Origin: Cichorium intybus
Lineage: Eukaryota; Streptophyta; Magnoliopsida; Asterales; Asteraceae
Reading direction: 5' to 3'
NCBI GenBank assembly: GCA_023525715.1
Contig: CM042011.1
Location: 5,963,768-6,027,767, forward strand
DNA length: 64,000 nucleotides
Part shown: positions 25,018 through 36,190 of the stretch, in pieces
How positions within the stretch are numbered: the first letter of the stretch is position 1
Layout: each line of letters opens with the position of its first letter
Position numbers and translations under genes: made by a program
The notes under the pieces: generated by a model
What the model was told of the DNA's origin: nothing
Seen by the model: the letters and a program-made list of their open reading frames with translations, nothing else
Database searches by the model: none

Positions 25018-25221
25018 AATCGGTTTTTGGACCGGTTTAACCGGAACCGGTTATATAAAAACCGGTTTTAACCGGAACCGGAACCGGTTCTACCGGTTAT
25101 ACATTTCTCACCCAAAAAACCGGCCTAAACCGGTCCGGTTTTAACCGAAACCGGTCAAGCCAAAACCGGTTAAACTAAAAACCGGTTCTATGAAAAACCG
25201 AAACCGGTTTTAACCGGCAAA
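25018..25221 (+). repeat. Right subterminal AACCGG repeat array of the hAT element
   Basis: The mirror of the left array: over a dozen occurrences of CCGGTT/AACCGG, many as AACCGGTT or AACCGGAACCGG, ending a base before the right terminal repeat. Symmetry with the left end supports a role in transposase binding. Confidence 0.75.
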
Positions 25222-25616
25222 TGTGCACCTCTATCTCGATCTACCAAAATTATGATTCTCGAAACTCGAAAGCCAAATAATAGCCCATCCCAAAAATGGT
25301 GGCCCAACATGGATTCAAGCAAGTCTTTAGGTCACTTGGATCTGGGTTTTTGTAAGAGTTTCTAGAAATTTTTAATAAAATCCTTTCTATATCATAAAAT
25401 AATTCCGTCTATATTTTAATTTGTATAAAAATCCTTAGTTTATAAAAATCTATTTTGCAAGACCAATTTTAAAATCCCTATTAACTTTGATCAAAGAAGA
25501 AGAATTAGATGGAAAATTACTAACCATGGTAATTAAATGCATAAAATATCTTCGAATATGCATTTGGACTAGAATCTTCTTAGATTCTTCCTGTCTCGCA
25601 TAATATGTAACCCTTA

Positions 25617-27442
25617 GGCTGGAGGGAGTAAGGGTGGCCAAGAGGGTCGCCAAGCCCCTTGGCGAGCCATCCCCACTCCGCCATCGGTCGCCACCCGCTC
25701 GCCATCGTCCAGTCGCCAAGGGCTTGGCGAGATGCCAAGCCATGAAAAGGTTTCAAGAAATGTCAAAATACCCCCCTGAACGACTAGAATTTAAATTTGG
25801 AATCTTTTAAAAATTTTACACTTTTAACCCATATATAAAAAGTAGCCGTTTTTTTTAAAAAAATAAAAATTTTAAAACCTCTTTCATCCCCTATATATAC
25901 ATCTAAATCTTATTCATTTCACACAAGAATCCCTTCCAAAACTCTCTCAAAATGTCTTCAAACAAAAAGAAAGGTTCAAAATCTTCCAAGAACCAATCTT
26001 CCAACACTCCACCTCCAAACCATCCATCAAACCTAGATTCAAATGCTTATCATCCAATAATGTTTTCACCACAACCCGATGAGCCGTTGTTTTCACCGAC
26101 ACAAAACCAATTATTAACCAACTTTGTGTACAATTTATCCCAAAACCAAAATACTTTTCCCACACAATCTCAAAATTTTTTCACCACACCTTCTCCACCA
26201 CAACTACACTCTCAAGTTTCTGGAACACAATTCTTCTCAACTCAACTACGACGTCTTCTTGCATCGGACTCGAAAGAAGAAGAACAACAACAACAAGAAG
26301 TTGAAGAAGAAGACGAAGAAGAAGAAGAAGAACCACAACCAAAAAAATCATCAAAAGGTCGTGGAAAAGGGAAAGCCCCAGTGAAATAGAGAGCCAAGGT
26401 AGAGCCTTGAAAAGTTGAAGAGGTGATAGCTTTAGCAAAAACTTGGGTGGACATATCGGAGGATGCGGTTCACGGAAATGACCAAGAAACCCAAGTTTTC
26501 CAAGAAAGGATTTGGAAATTATGGTGTCAGCGAATGGGTCGTACATACCGTACCCACCAGTCAATATACTCGAAATGGCGTGGTGTAAGTAAAATTGCCA
26601 AGGCATTTGAGGCGATTTTTGCACAATGTAAACGAAATTGGCCAAGTGGTGCCAATATAGATGATGTGATGCTGGCTGCTCTGCAGCAATATATTGACAA
26701 AAATGGCACCAAACATCCTTTCAATGCTCATGCGGAAGCGTTTTGGAGTGTAATCCGAGACAACGAAAAATGGAGGGAACAAACATCCTTTCATCAGTTC
26801 GCCGTTGGAATAAATGCAACCAAACGCTTCAAATCCTCCACATCCACACACTCTCAGTCTTTTGATGCAAATGTTGGCTTCGATATTAATGAGGAGCCGG
26901 AGGCTGACGTTCTTCATTTTGGTCGTGATCAAGCCAAGAGGAAGATGAAGGGAGGTAGTTCTGGCACGAATAGTAGCGCAGAATTGCAACAATTGAACGA
27001 GCAAGTCGCCACTTTGCAGACTTTACATGAAGAGAAAGTCAAAACCAAGTTGATGGATATTGTGACGATAAACATATCCGATCTACGAGGGTTCGAGTAT
27101 CAAATTGCACTTCAAGCGAAGAAGGATGCGGCTAGAAAATTGGGTTACACGTTCGACGATGAGTAGATTAGTTGTTTGTGTTTTAGTTTGTGTCTTTGTT
27201 TAACTTTTAAATTGTTAGTCGTTTGTGTTTTTTATTTTTAATGAAATGTTTAAATTTTAGTTAAAAAAACGAATTCTGTTTGTACAAGGACTAAAGTTGT
27301 AATTTCTCAAATTAAGTTGGTTGGCAGTTCCTTGGCCATTGGCCACCACTGCCTACAAAATGGCCAACGCCTGCCAACCATAGTCTGGCCCACAAAAACC
27401 CCTTGACCATCTGTTGGCCATTGGCCACCACTCCCTCCAGCC
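25617..27442 (+). mobile_element. PIF/Harbinger element carrying only ORF1, TSD TTA
   Basis: The 1826-bp element has perfect 13-bp inverted ends (GGCTGGAGGGAGT and ACTCCCTCCAGCC). It is flanked by TTA (25614-25616) and TTG (27443-27445). The paralogous empty site near 33360 reads CAATCC-TTA-GTGGAA, so the target was TTA and the right copy has since mutated. TTGGC/GCCAA words crowd both ends. The only gene is ORF1, with two stops; there is no DDE transposase, so it is non-autonomous. Confidence 0.92.
25952..27166 (+). pseudogene. Harbinger ORF1 (Myb/SANT-like, NAM-associated type), two in-frame stops
   Basis: In PIF/Harbinger elements ORF1 supplies a Myb-like DNA-binding protein needed alongside the transposase. 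The first block (25952-26389, 145 codons) has a Lys/Ser-rich start, a Pro/Gln-rich linker and an acidic Glu run followed by PKKSSKGRGKGKAPVK, ending at TAG (26387-26389). A TGA follows at 26408-26410 in the same frame. The frame then stays open to 27166. It carries the trihelix-like segment (ALAKTWVDISEDAVHGNDQ, FQERIWKLWCQRMGR, SIYSKWRGVSKIAKAFEAIF), a FNINEEP-type motif (GFDINEEPEAD) and a C-terminal coiled-coil stretch. Proteins of this family are often labelled glutathione S-transferase T3-like in plant databases. Confidence 0.85.
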
Positions 27443-27445
27443 TTG

Positions 27446-28130
27446 GTGGAAGCAAACCAAATACTTCTACATACTTGAATCATCCAATTAGGCATCTTGG
27501 GAAATTTAAGGACTTCAAAAATGTTTTAGAAAACATTTAAGGATTTTATCATGTCTTGTCCAATCCTACTTTTAATTTTCAAAAATATTTCTTTTGCCCT
27601 GTAACATAATAATTTATTGGTCATGACAATATTGCAAGTGAGATCAAAATAATTCACTTCCTATTTCCATTAAAGAAAAGGGGAATTGTGAATTTGCATC
27701 TTAAGATGGGCCCAATGGATATTAAGTTATTAATAATTGCCGTTAACAAATACTGACCCGGTAATAAAACGGGCAAAAAACGAGTCTGTTACAATCGCGG
27801 TGCGTGGGAGCATGACTGAATTAACACAGTATAAATCTTGGTCACTTTTAAAGTCAACCCCACACTGCCCGCCACCACACGCGCCTTTGCTTCGTTTAAA
27901 ACCACAGCGCGTGTAGCCTACGTACGTGACAACTCCACCATTCGCAATGTATAAACACTCCACACAGACGCAAGGAAGACGAAATCGTTGTGATTCCGGT
28001 TATCTGTTCATAAATTCATTCTCCGAATTTGAAGTTTCCGATTGCTTCTTCGTCTTAACCGCCAATTCTTTCGTCACTCAGATCGATATCGTGGTTCAAC
28101 CGTGTTGTAACTGTAGACGACATAGTAAAG
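27446..28130 (+). promoter_or_regulatory. Upstream region of the RAD23-like gene
   Basis: Holds the last piece of duplicated segment X (to 27730) and then about 400 bases leading to the start codon. The part nearest the ATG (about 27930-28130) is not AT-rich and is partly shared with the inverted copy, where it runs into the N gap; it probably contains the 5' UTR and core promoter. No discrete element is assigned with confidence. Confidence 0.35.
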
Positions 28131-29357
28131 ATGAAGGTGAACGTGAAAACATTGAAGGGGACTCGCTTTGAAATCGAAGTGAAACTCGAAGACACGGTTC
28201 GTTTCGTTTATCTCGAATTCAAGTGTTTCTATATATGATTCATTAGCATTTGGTGTTTTATTTTTATGAAATTTAACTCAAGAACGCTTAAGTTTGGTTT
28301 CTTGCATACCGGATCGCAACATTTAGTGTTGTTAGGGTTTTAATTGGCGAGTTCGAATCCCTTAGTCTCAATCAGTCTTATTACGGACCAACTTAAACTG
28401 AGAATTGCTGTAATTTCATGCAGGTTGCTGATGTGAAGAAACATATTGAAATTGTTCAGGGACCAGATGTATATCCCTCCACACGACAAATGCTAATCCA
28501 TCAGGGTAAAGTGCTAAAAAATCATACCACCATGGAAGAAAATGAAGTTTCTGACGACAGTTCTATCGTCATAATGTTATCAAACATGCCGGAGACAAGG
28601 ACCGCTCCGCCTCCCATTCCGGTGGCGGCACCACCTTCTCAGCCTTGTTCATCCTCCACAAATCCTCCATCTGATCTTCCTCCAATCACCGGAGCTCCAC
28701 CACCGCCAGCTGCAAACCAGCCACAAGCCAACCAATCACCACCACCAGCTGCTCCTTCAACTGGACCAAATTCAAGTCCCTTGAATCTCTTCCCTCAGGG
28801 TCGTTTTCCAAGTCTAGATGATGAGTTCCTTTATTTCTTGCGCAATTGTCGAAGGTTTCAAGATATTGGATACGGGGGGCTAGCTAATACAAAAATTTTG
28901 CAGGTAATATTCCAATATGTTAGGATGCTTAATGAGAACAAGTTGAGACAGCTTCATGTGAACCTGGATGATTTCTGTCGCTTGATCTTTGAACTTGTTG
29001 GAGGAGAGTACGTTTTTACGGTTTTACCACTCTCACCACATTTTATTTATTATTTATTATTTAATAACTTTTTTGATCCCAATATATCAGGGATGGAATT
29101 ACACGTGAGGACATGGATACTGTTGACCGTGTAAGTTTGTTCCACCCATTAATTTAAGATTTAACAACAGGTTTGAAGGTGGAATAATCAAGAATTAATG
29201 TGTGAAATGAATCGGTCTTTTTTAAATAATTTCTTTGTTCATTTTTTTATAGCTTGAAGCAATGGGGTTCGACAGGACGTTGGTGTGGGTGGCGTTTTTT
29301 GCTAGCGATAAGAATGAAGAGTTGGCTATCAGTTACCTTCGAAACCAAATGTCGTAG
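28131..29357 (+). CDS. RAD23-like ubiquitin receptor lacking UBA1, four exons, 264 aa
   Basis: RAD23 proteins carry ubiquitinated cargo to the proteasome and bind the repair factor XPC/RAD4. Exons 28131-28196, 28424-29007, 29091-29130 and 29253-29357 have GT-AG introns and join to an open 795-nt frame. Exon 1 (MKVNVKTLKGTRFEIEVKLE) and the start of exon 2 (VADVKKHIEIVQGPDVYPS ... MLIHQGKVLK) form the ubiquitin-like domain, residues 1-74. A Pro-rich linker runs to about 150. The XPC-binding domain is at about 152-212 (FLYFLRNCRRFQDI ... LHVNLDDFCRLIFELV), and a C-terminal UBA is at about 221-262 (LEAMGFDRTLVWVAFFASDK). Plant RAD23 proteins usually have 370-420 residues and another UBA between linker and XPC domain; here it is absent. 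Related gene pieces lie inverted at 40866-41327 and 48084-48912. Expression is unknown. Confidence 0.85.
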
Positions 29358-30570
<1,213 letters not shown>

Positions 30571-31384
30571 GACTACTCGTATTTCAATTGATTGGCTTTG
30601 TTGAAGTTATTATCGTTCCTAAGACGGAACCTACATAGACATACTTATAAATCTTGTATTCAAATGACTACATTTTGGGCACGACACGCGTTATGTCTAT
30701 GTTCGTCTTAACTCCTAAACCAGGATGAGTTCAACACAGGTACGGGAAGGAATGACCTAGCACTTATCAATCATCACTTAAAATAAAAGGATGGAGCGTT
30801 TTGTTTAACGCTATTTCAACTAGCTTTTGGATTAGGAGCGTTTTGTTTAAAATAAAAGTTCAACGCTACTGCTGCCGAACAATGTTTTTTCTTTTTTTTC
30901 GAGCGTTTTCCTAAACGCTAAACGCTAAAAGCTGCTAAACGCTCTCAAAAGTTGCGTGTCGAATATGCCCCCGAATTGCTGTAAAATTTCATTAGGCTCG
31001 AGCAAAACATAAAGTTTTGGAATTTTTCTTATTATTATTATTATTATTATTTTGCAATTTTCCATTTTTTCTTTATTTTGTGCCAAGTATATCCCTCCCT
31101 AGTTTTGAGGTTTACATCATCCATGATGCAACAAAACAAACAAAAAGTTATGAGCAATAAAATGCAAATACTAAATCAGATGAAAACTAAGTAGCCCTCA
31201 GTTAGGATAGGAAGATGGTTACCTATGTCATGTGCACTACGGGTTGGCATTATATGGTTTTGAATTGAAAAAATCGAAAACCAGACCAAATCGAATCGAA
31301 CCAAACAAAATTTGAAATTTCATTTTTGGTTTGGTTTCAGACCAAACGAATTTTGAATTTGGTTTATGGTCTGGTGATGTTCCA
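30571..31384. other. Intergenic, no gene seen
   Basis: Holds an inverted and direct jumble of AGCGTTTTGTTTAA and AAACGCT words at 30790-30950, looking like a worn MITE, then (TTA)n at 31025-31050, and a block of AACCAAAC/GGTTTGGT words at 31255-31375. No coding frame. Confidence 0.3.
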
Positions 31385-31490
31385 CTACAAATAAAATATC
31401 ATTTAGTGGCACAAAAAAGTGCTACTAAAAATCAACAAGTACCACTAAAGGTCTACCGGGCAATCAGCGGCACAAAAAAGTGCCACTAAT
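31385..31490. mobile_element. CACTA-like (En/Spm) terminus remnant
   Basis: Starts CACTACAAATAAAATATC, matching the CACTACAA-type ends of plant CACTA transposons. It is followed by repeated TAGTGGCAC/AAAAAAGTGCCACTA words, as in their subterminal repeats. No partner end or 3-bp duplication found; a lone end is a weak call. Confidence 0.35.
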
Positions 31491-31679
31491 TAATTTATTT
31501 ATATATTAAATAATCTATATTTTAGTACTTTACAAATTAAATCAATAAATTGAAAGCATATATTTCATAATTCAATTCAACTTCTACGTTTTGCAATTGA
31601 CATTGCGATCCCAAAAATAGCTTCTCTTGTTTTTTTTTTTTCCATTAACTTCAAGCAATAGTTGATTCCAAGACATCAC

Positions 31680-32644
<965 letters not shown>

Positions 32645-33775
32645 AGTCGTTAGGTTCTTTCATAGAAAATTAAATAACAGAACAAACTCTTGGTAGCAAC
32701 TAAGATGTTGGTATAGAGATTTTAAGTCAAGAACTATCAACCAAAACTCTTGTAAACAAGGTGCTGGAATAAAGTTAGTATGCTAATTAGATAATAAATG
32801 ATACCACATAATCGCTTGAATTCAATTTGATGAGAAGTGATCCAACGAGTTGGTTTAGAATGTTTAAGACCCCACAGTCACTTGAACAACGTTTTAGAAA
32901 AAGCAAGTCACGGATTAGGTTAATATGATGCTATAAAAATACAGTGAAATAAAAGTAAGCAATCACAGATGATGTGATAATTAAGTGGTTTGAGAAAAAG
33001 TTAAAAATAAGATAGGCAAAAAGCTTTCTCTAAAAGACTATTTTTTAGGAACTTATAATCTCGATCGTCCAAGATTTTGATTCTCGAAAGCCCAATATTA
33101 GCCCATCCCAAAAATGGTGACCCAACATGGATTCAAGCAAGTCTATGTAATTCGTCACCGGTGCACTTGGATATGGGTTTCTGTAAGAGTTTCTAGAAAT
33201 TTATAATAAAATCCTTCCTAAATCATAACTTTGATCAAACAAGAAGGATTAGATGGAGAATTACTAACCATGGTAATTAAATACATAAAATATCTTCAAA
33301 TATGCATTTGGGCTAAAATCTTCTTAGAATCTTTATGGCTCACATAACACGCAATCCTTAGTGGAACAAACCAAATACTTATACATACTTGAATCATCCA
33401 ATTAGGCATCTTGAGAAATTTAGGGACTTCAAAAATGTTTCAGAAAACATTTAAGGATTTTACCCTGTCATACCCAATCTTAGTCTCAATTTGCAAAAAT
33501 ATTTATTTTGTTCTGTAACATAGTAATTTATTGGTCATGACAATATTCCAAGTGAGATCAAAATGATTCACTTCCTATTTCCGTTAAAGAAAAGGGAATT
33601 GTGAATCTGTAACATAGTAATTTATTGGTGATGACAATAGTAATTTATTGGTCATGACATTCCAAGTGAGATCAAAATAATTCACTTTCTATTTCCGTTA
33701 AAGAAAAGGGTTAAAGAAAAGGGAATTGTGAATTTGTATCCTAAGATGGGCCCAATGGATATTAAGTCATAAATA
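32645..33775 (+). repeat. Segment X' without transposons (empty-site copy)
   Basis: Continuous match to 21598-22092, 25242-25616 and 27443-27730. It contains single copies of the hAT target TCTCGATC (near 33060) and the Harbinger target TTA (near 33360). The match ends about 33775; the RAD23-like gene that follows X in copy A is absent here. Confidence 0.9.
33515..33725 (+). repeat. Local tandem duplication inside X'
   Basis: The words TAGTAATTTATTGG and TTCCAAGTGAGATCAAAAT each occur two or three times, with a further short repeat of GTTAAAGAAAAGG. Copy A (27610-27700) has each once, so the duplication arose after X and X' separated. Confidence 0.75.
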
Positions 33776-33842
33776 ACTTAATAAGTTAACATCCCAATGT
33801 TCATTTAAAAAAAAACCCTTCATCATTAACTTATAATATCCA

Positions 33843-33922
<80 letters not shown>

Positions 33923-34535
33923 GATATTTTTTTAATTAATTGTTTTTATTTAATATAAATACTTATTTTGGTATATATAATTTAAATTCTATTCTAACTT
34001 TTTGATGTTGAGTTTGAATACGTTTTCTAATGTGTTTTTTTAACGTTTTGTTCGTTTGCATCATTTAAAGTTGTAATTTAGTAGTTTTTTTTCTAATTTT
34101 TGGCATTTTGTTTGAATACATTGTTATATGTTTTATTCGTTTATATCGGTAGAAAGTTATTAAATAATGTTGATTAGACTTATGAGTTTGCATTTTTTAA
34201 ATTTTGACGTTTTGTTTTAAAATATTTTTATATGGTTTGTTCATTTATATCGTTTATATGTTTTGTTCGTTTTTAATTTTTGACGTTTTGTTTGAATATA
34301 TTTTCTAATTTTTATAATTTTTGATGTATTAATTTTCTATTTTTTGACGTTTTATATCGGTGGAAACCACAATTTCCACAATTTCCATCAGGTTTCACAT
34401 ATTGTATTTAACTGACGTAAGGATGAAATAACTTTAGAAATTCATTAATGAAGACATTGAACAATTTGATTTATTCTTGACGTAGAACTATGCATTGTAG
34501 GTTCTTTATAACCAAAACCCCTTGAATCAATTGAA
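33776..34535. other. AT-rich intergenic with (AT)n at 33846-33918
   Basis: After an (AT)n tract of about 70 bases, the sequence repeats variants of TTTTTGACGTTTTGTTTGAATA and GTTCGTTTATATCG several times between 33990 and 34330, a degenerate array of no obvious function. No gene. Confidence 0.4.
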
Positions 34536-35015
34536 TTAGACACGTTGTTGTTGTTGGGGAGGTGGATCAACGGTAGTTTTATTGAACTGTTTATCCTTCA
34601 GAGAGGAACGCCTGTAAGTGGACTTGTGAACAGCAGGTTCACAAATTGGAGTTTTTGACGGTGCAAAAAACTCGTTTACCCTATTATAAAGAGCATGCTT
34701 ACCATGTTTTGACAGATTTTTGTATATTTGATGGAGTTTGTCTTCACAATAATTATCTTCATCTACGAAAGGAATACACGGCGATATTTTAAGTTTTCTC
34801 CAAAATATATCAACTGAATTAAGTCGAATAAATTGACCATTTTTTGAATAGTTTGCTTGTTCGTATAAATATAGTAACACATAACAAATGCGCATTTGGC
34901 AACCATAATTCTCAAAGAACATGCTAACAAATTTTGACCGAAACCGATTAACCAAATCGAATAAACCTAAACCGATTAACTGGAAAAGCTTGTAAAACAA
35001 AGTGTACTTCAAATT
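34536..35015 (-). pseudogene. Fragment resembling C-terminal part of a MULE/FAR1-type transposase protein
   Basis: The minus-strand frame from about 35000 to the stop at 34536 reads GQFIRLNSVDIFWRKLKISP, then DEDNYCEDKL, VNEFFAPSKTPICEPAVHKS and a basic tail with RRSSLKDKQFNKTTVDPPPQ. Plant Mutator-like/FAR1-related proteins have a comparable stretch (a DxFWRKL box, then an acid-Cys segment and a basic RGRPS-type tail) after their zinc-finger region. The catalytic core is missing. The frame continues upstream only through microsatellite, so the gene is truncated. Assignment is from memory of the family pattern. Confidence 0.4.
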
Positions 35016-35018
35016 ATA

Positions 35019-35590
<572 letters not shown>

Positions 35591-36190
35591 GCCTATATAT
35601 ATCATAATTATTAAAGATAAATATTAAAAGAACCCTAATTGATGGGACATATAAATCATAATGAAGGGTTTTTTTACCAATACCTTATTTTAATTGCTTG
35701 ATATTTGAATTTTGTTATTTCATAATTTTATGAATTGAGCTTGGTAACTGAGTCGTACTTAAATGAATTTTATGGGTATTTTTACTACAAACTTTATCAA
35801 GATTTTACTCGTACAGTAGAGAAAGGTTAAAGGTTTAAAAGGCTTGTGCACGTTAGGGGTGGAAATCGGGTTGGTTTATGATTTCTTAGGTTTGAAAATT
35901 CTTGGTTCAAACCAAGCCAAATTCAAGGCAACTCAGACCAAACCAAAAACCAAATTACAATTCGGTTTGAAAACAAAAGAAACCAAATTTTAGGGTTAAA
36001 AATAAAATCTAAAGTTTCACTTTTTCAAATATAAAATACAAAAGTTTCAAACATCAAATATATAGTTTCAAACGAAACATAGAATACGAAGTCCAAACTA
36101 AAGGTGTGGTGTTTAATGAGTCAATCATCCTAGTCGAGAACCGCAACGAAAACTGAGTGATCGGAGAGCGAGGGAAGGTGCAACGATCAA
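35591..36190. other. Intergenic; contains segment shared with copy B
   Basis: 35855-36000 begins TAGGGGTGGAAATCGG and is rich in AACCAAA words (hAT-terminus style, no partner found). 36000-36190 is the inverted counterpart of 31680-31887. No gene. Confidence 0.4.

Larger units (their letters stand above)
22093..25233 (+). mobile_element. hAT DNA transposon, complete and possibly autonomous
   Basis: The 3141-bp element has perfect 12-bp terminal inverted repeats (TAGAGGTGCACA at 22093 and TGTGCACCTCTA ending at 25233). It is flanked by a perfect 8-bp target duplication TCTCGATC (22085-22092 and 25234-25241). The paralogous segment near 33060 has TCTCGATC once with nothing inserted, giving an exact empty site. 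Inside is one long transposase gene and dense AACCGGTT-type repeats at both ends. Perfect ends, perfect duplication and an open reading frame all point to a recent insertion. Whether it still moves cannot be told from one copy. Confidence 0.96.
21598..27730 (+). repeat. Duplicated segment X of copy A, interrupted by two transposons
   Basis: Three pieces (about 21598-22092, 25242-25616 and 27443-27730) join into one stretch that matches 32645-33775 in order and orientation. Shared landmarks include TTAGGTTCTTTCATAG at the left edge, the segment with GGATTCAAGCAAGTCTA, and TGGGCCCAATGGATATTAAG at the right edge. The DNA between the pieces is a hAT element and a Harbinger element, both missing from the partner copy. 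The segment sits just upstream of the RAD23-like gene. Confidence 0.88.

Noticed and set aside
26181..26645. 154-codon minus-strand frame rich in Leu and Ser
   Set aside because: Shadow of the acidic Glu-rich codon run in the Harbinger ORF1.
33990..34330. Recurring TTCGTTTATATCG and GACGTTTTGTTTGAA words
   Set aside because: Too degenerate and irregular to call an array or a CRISPR; plant nuclear context makes CRISPR implausible.
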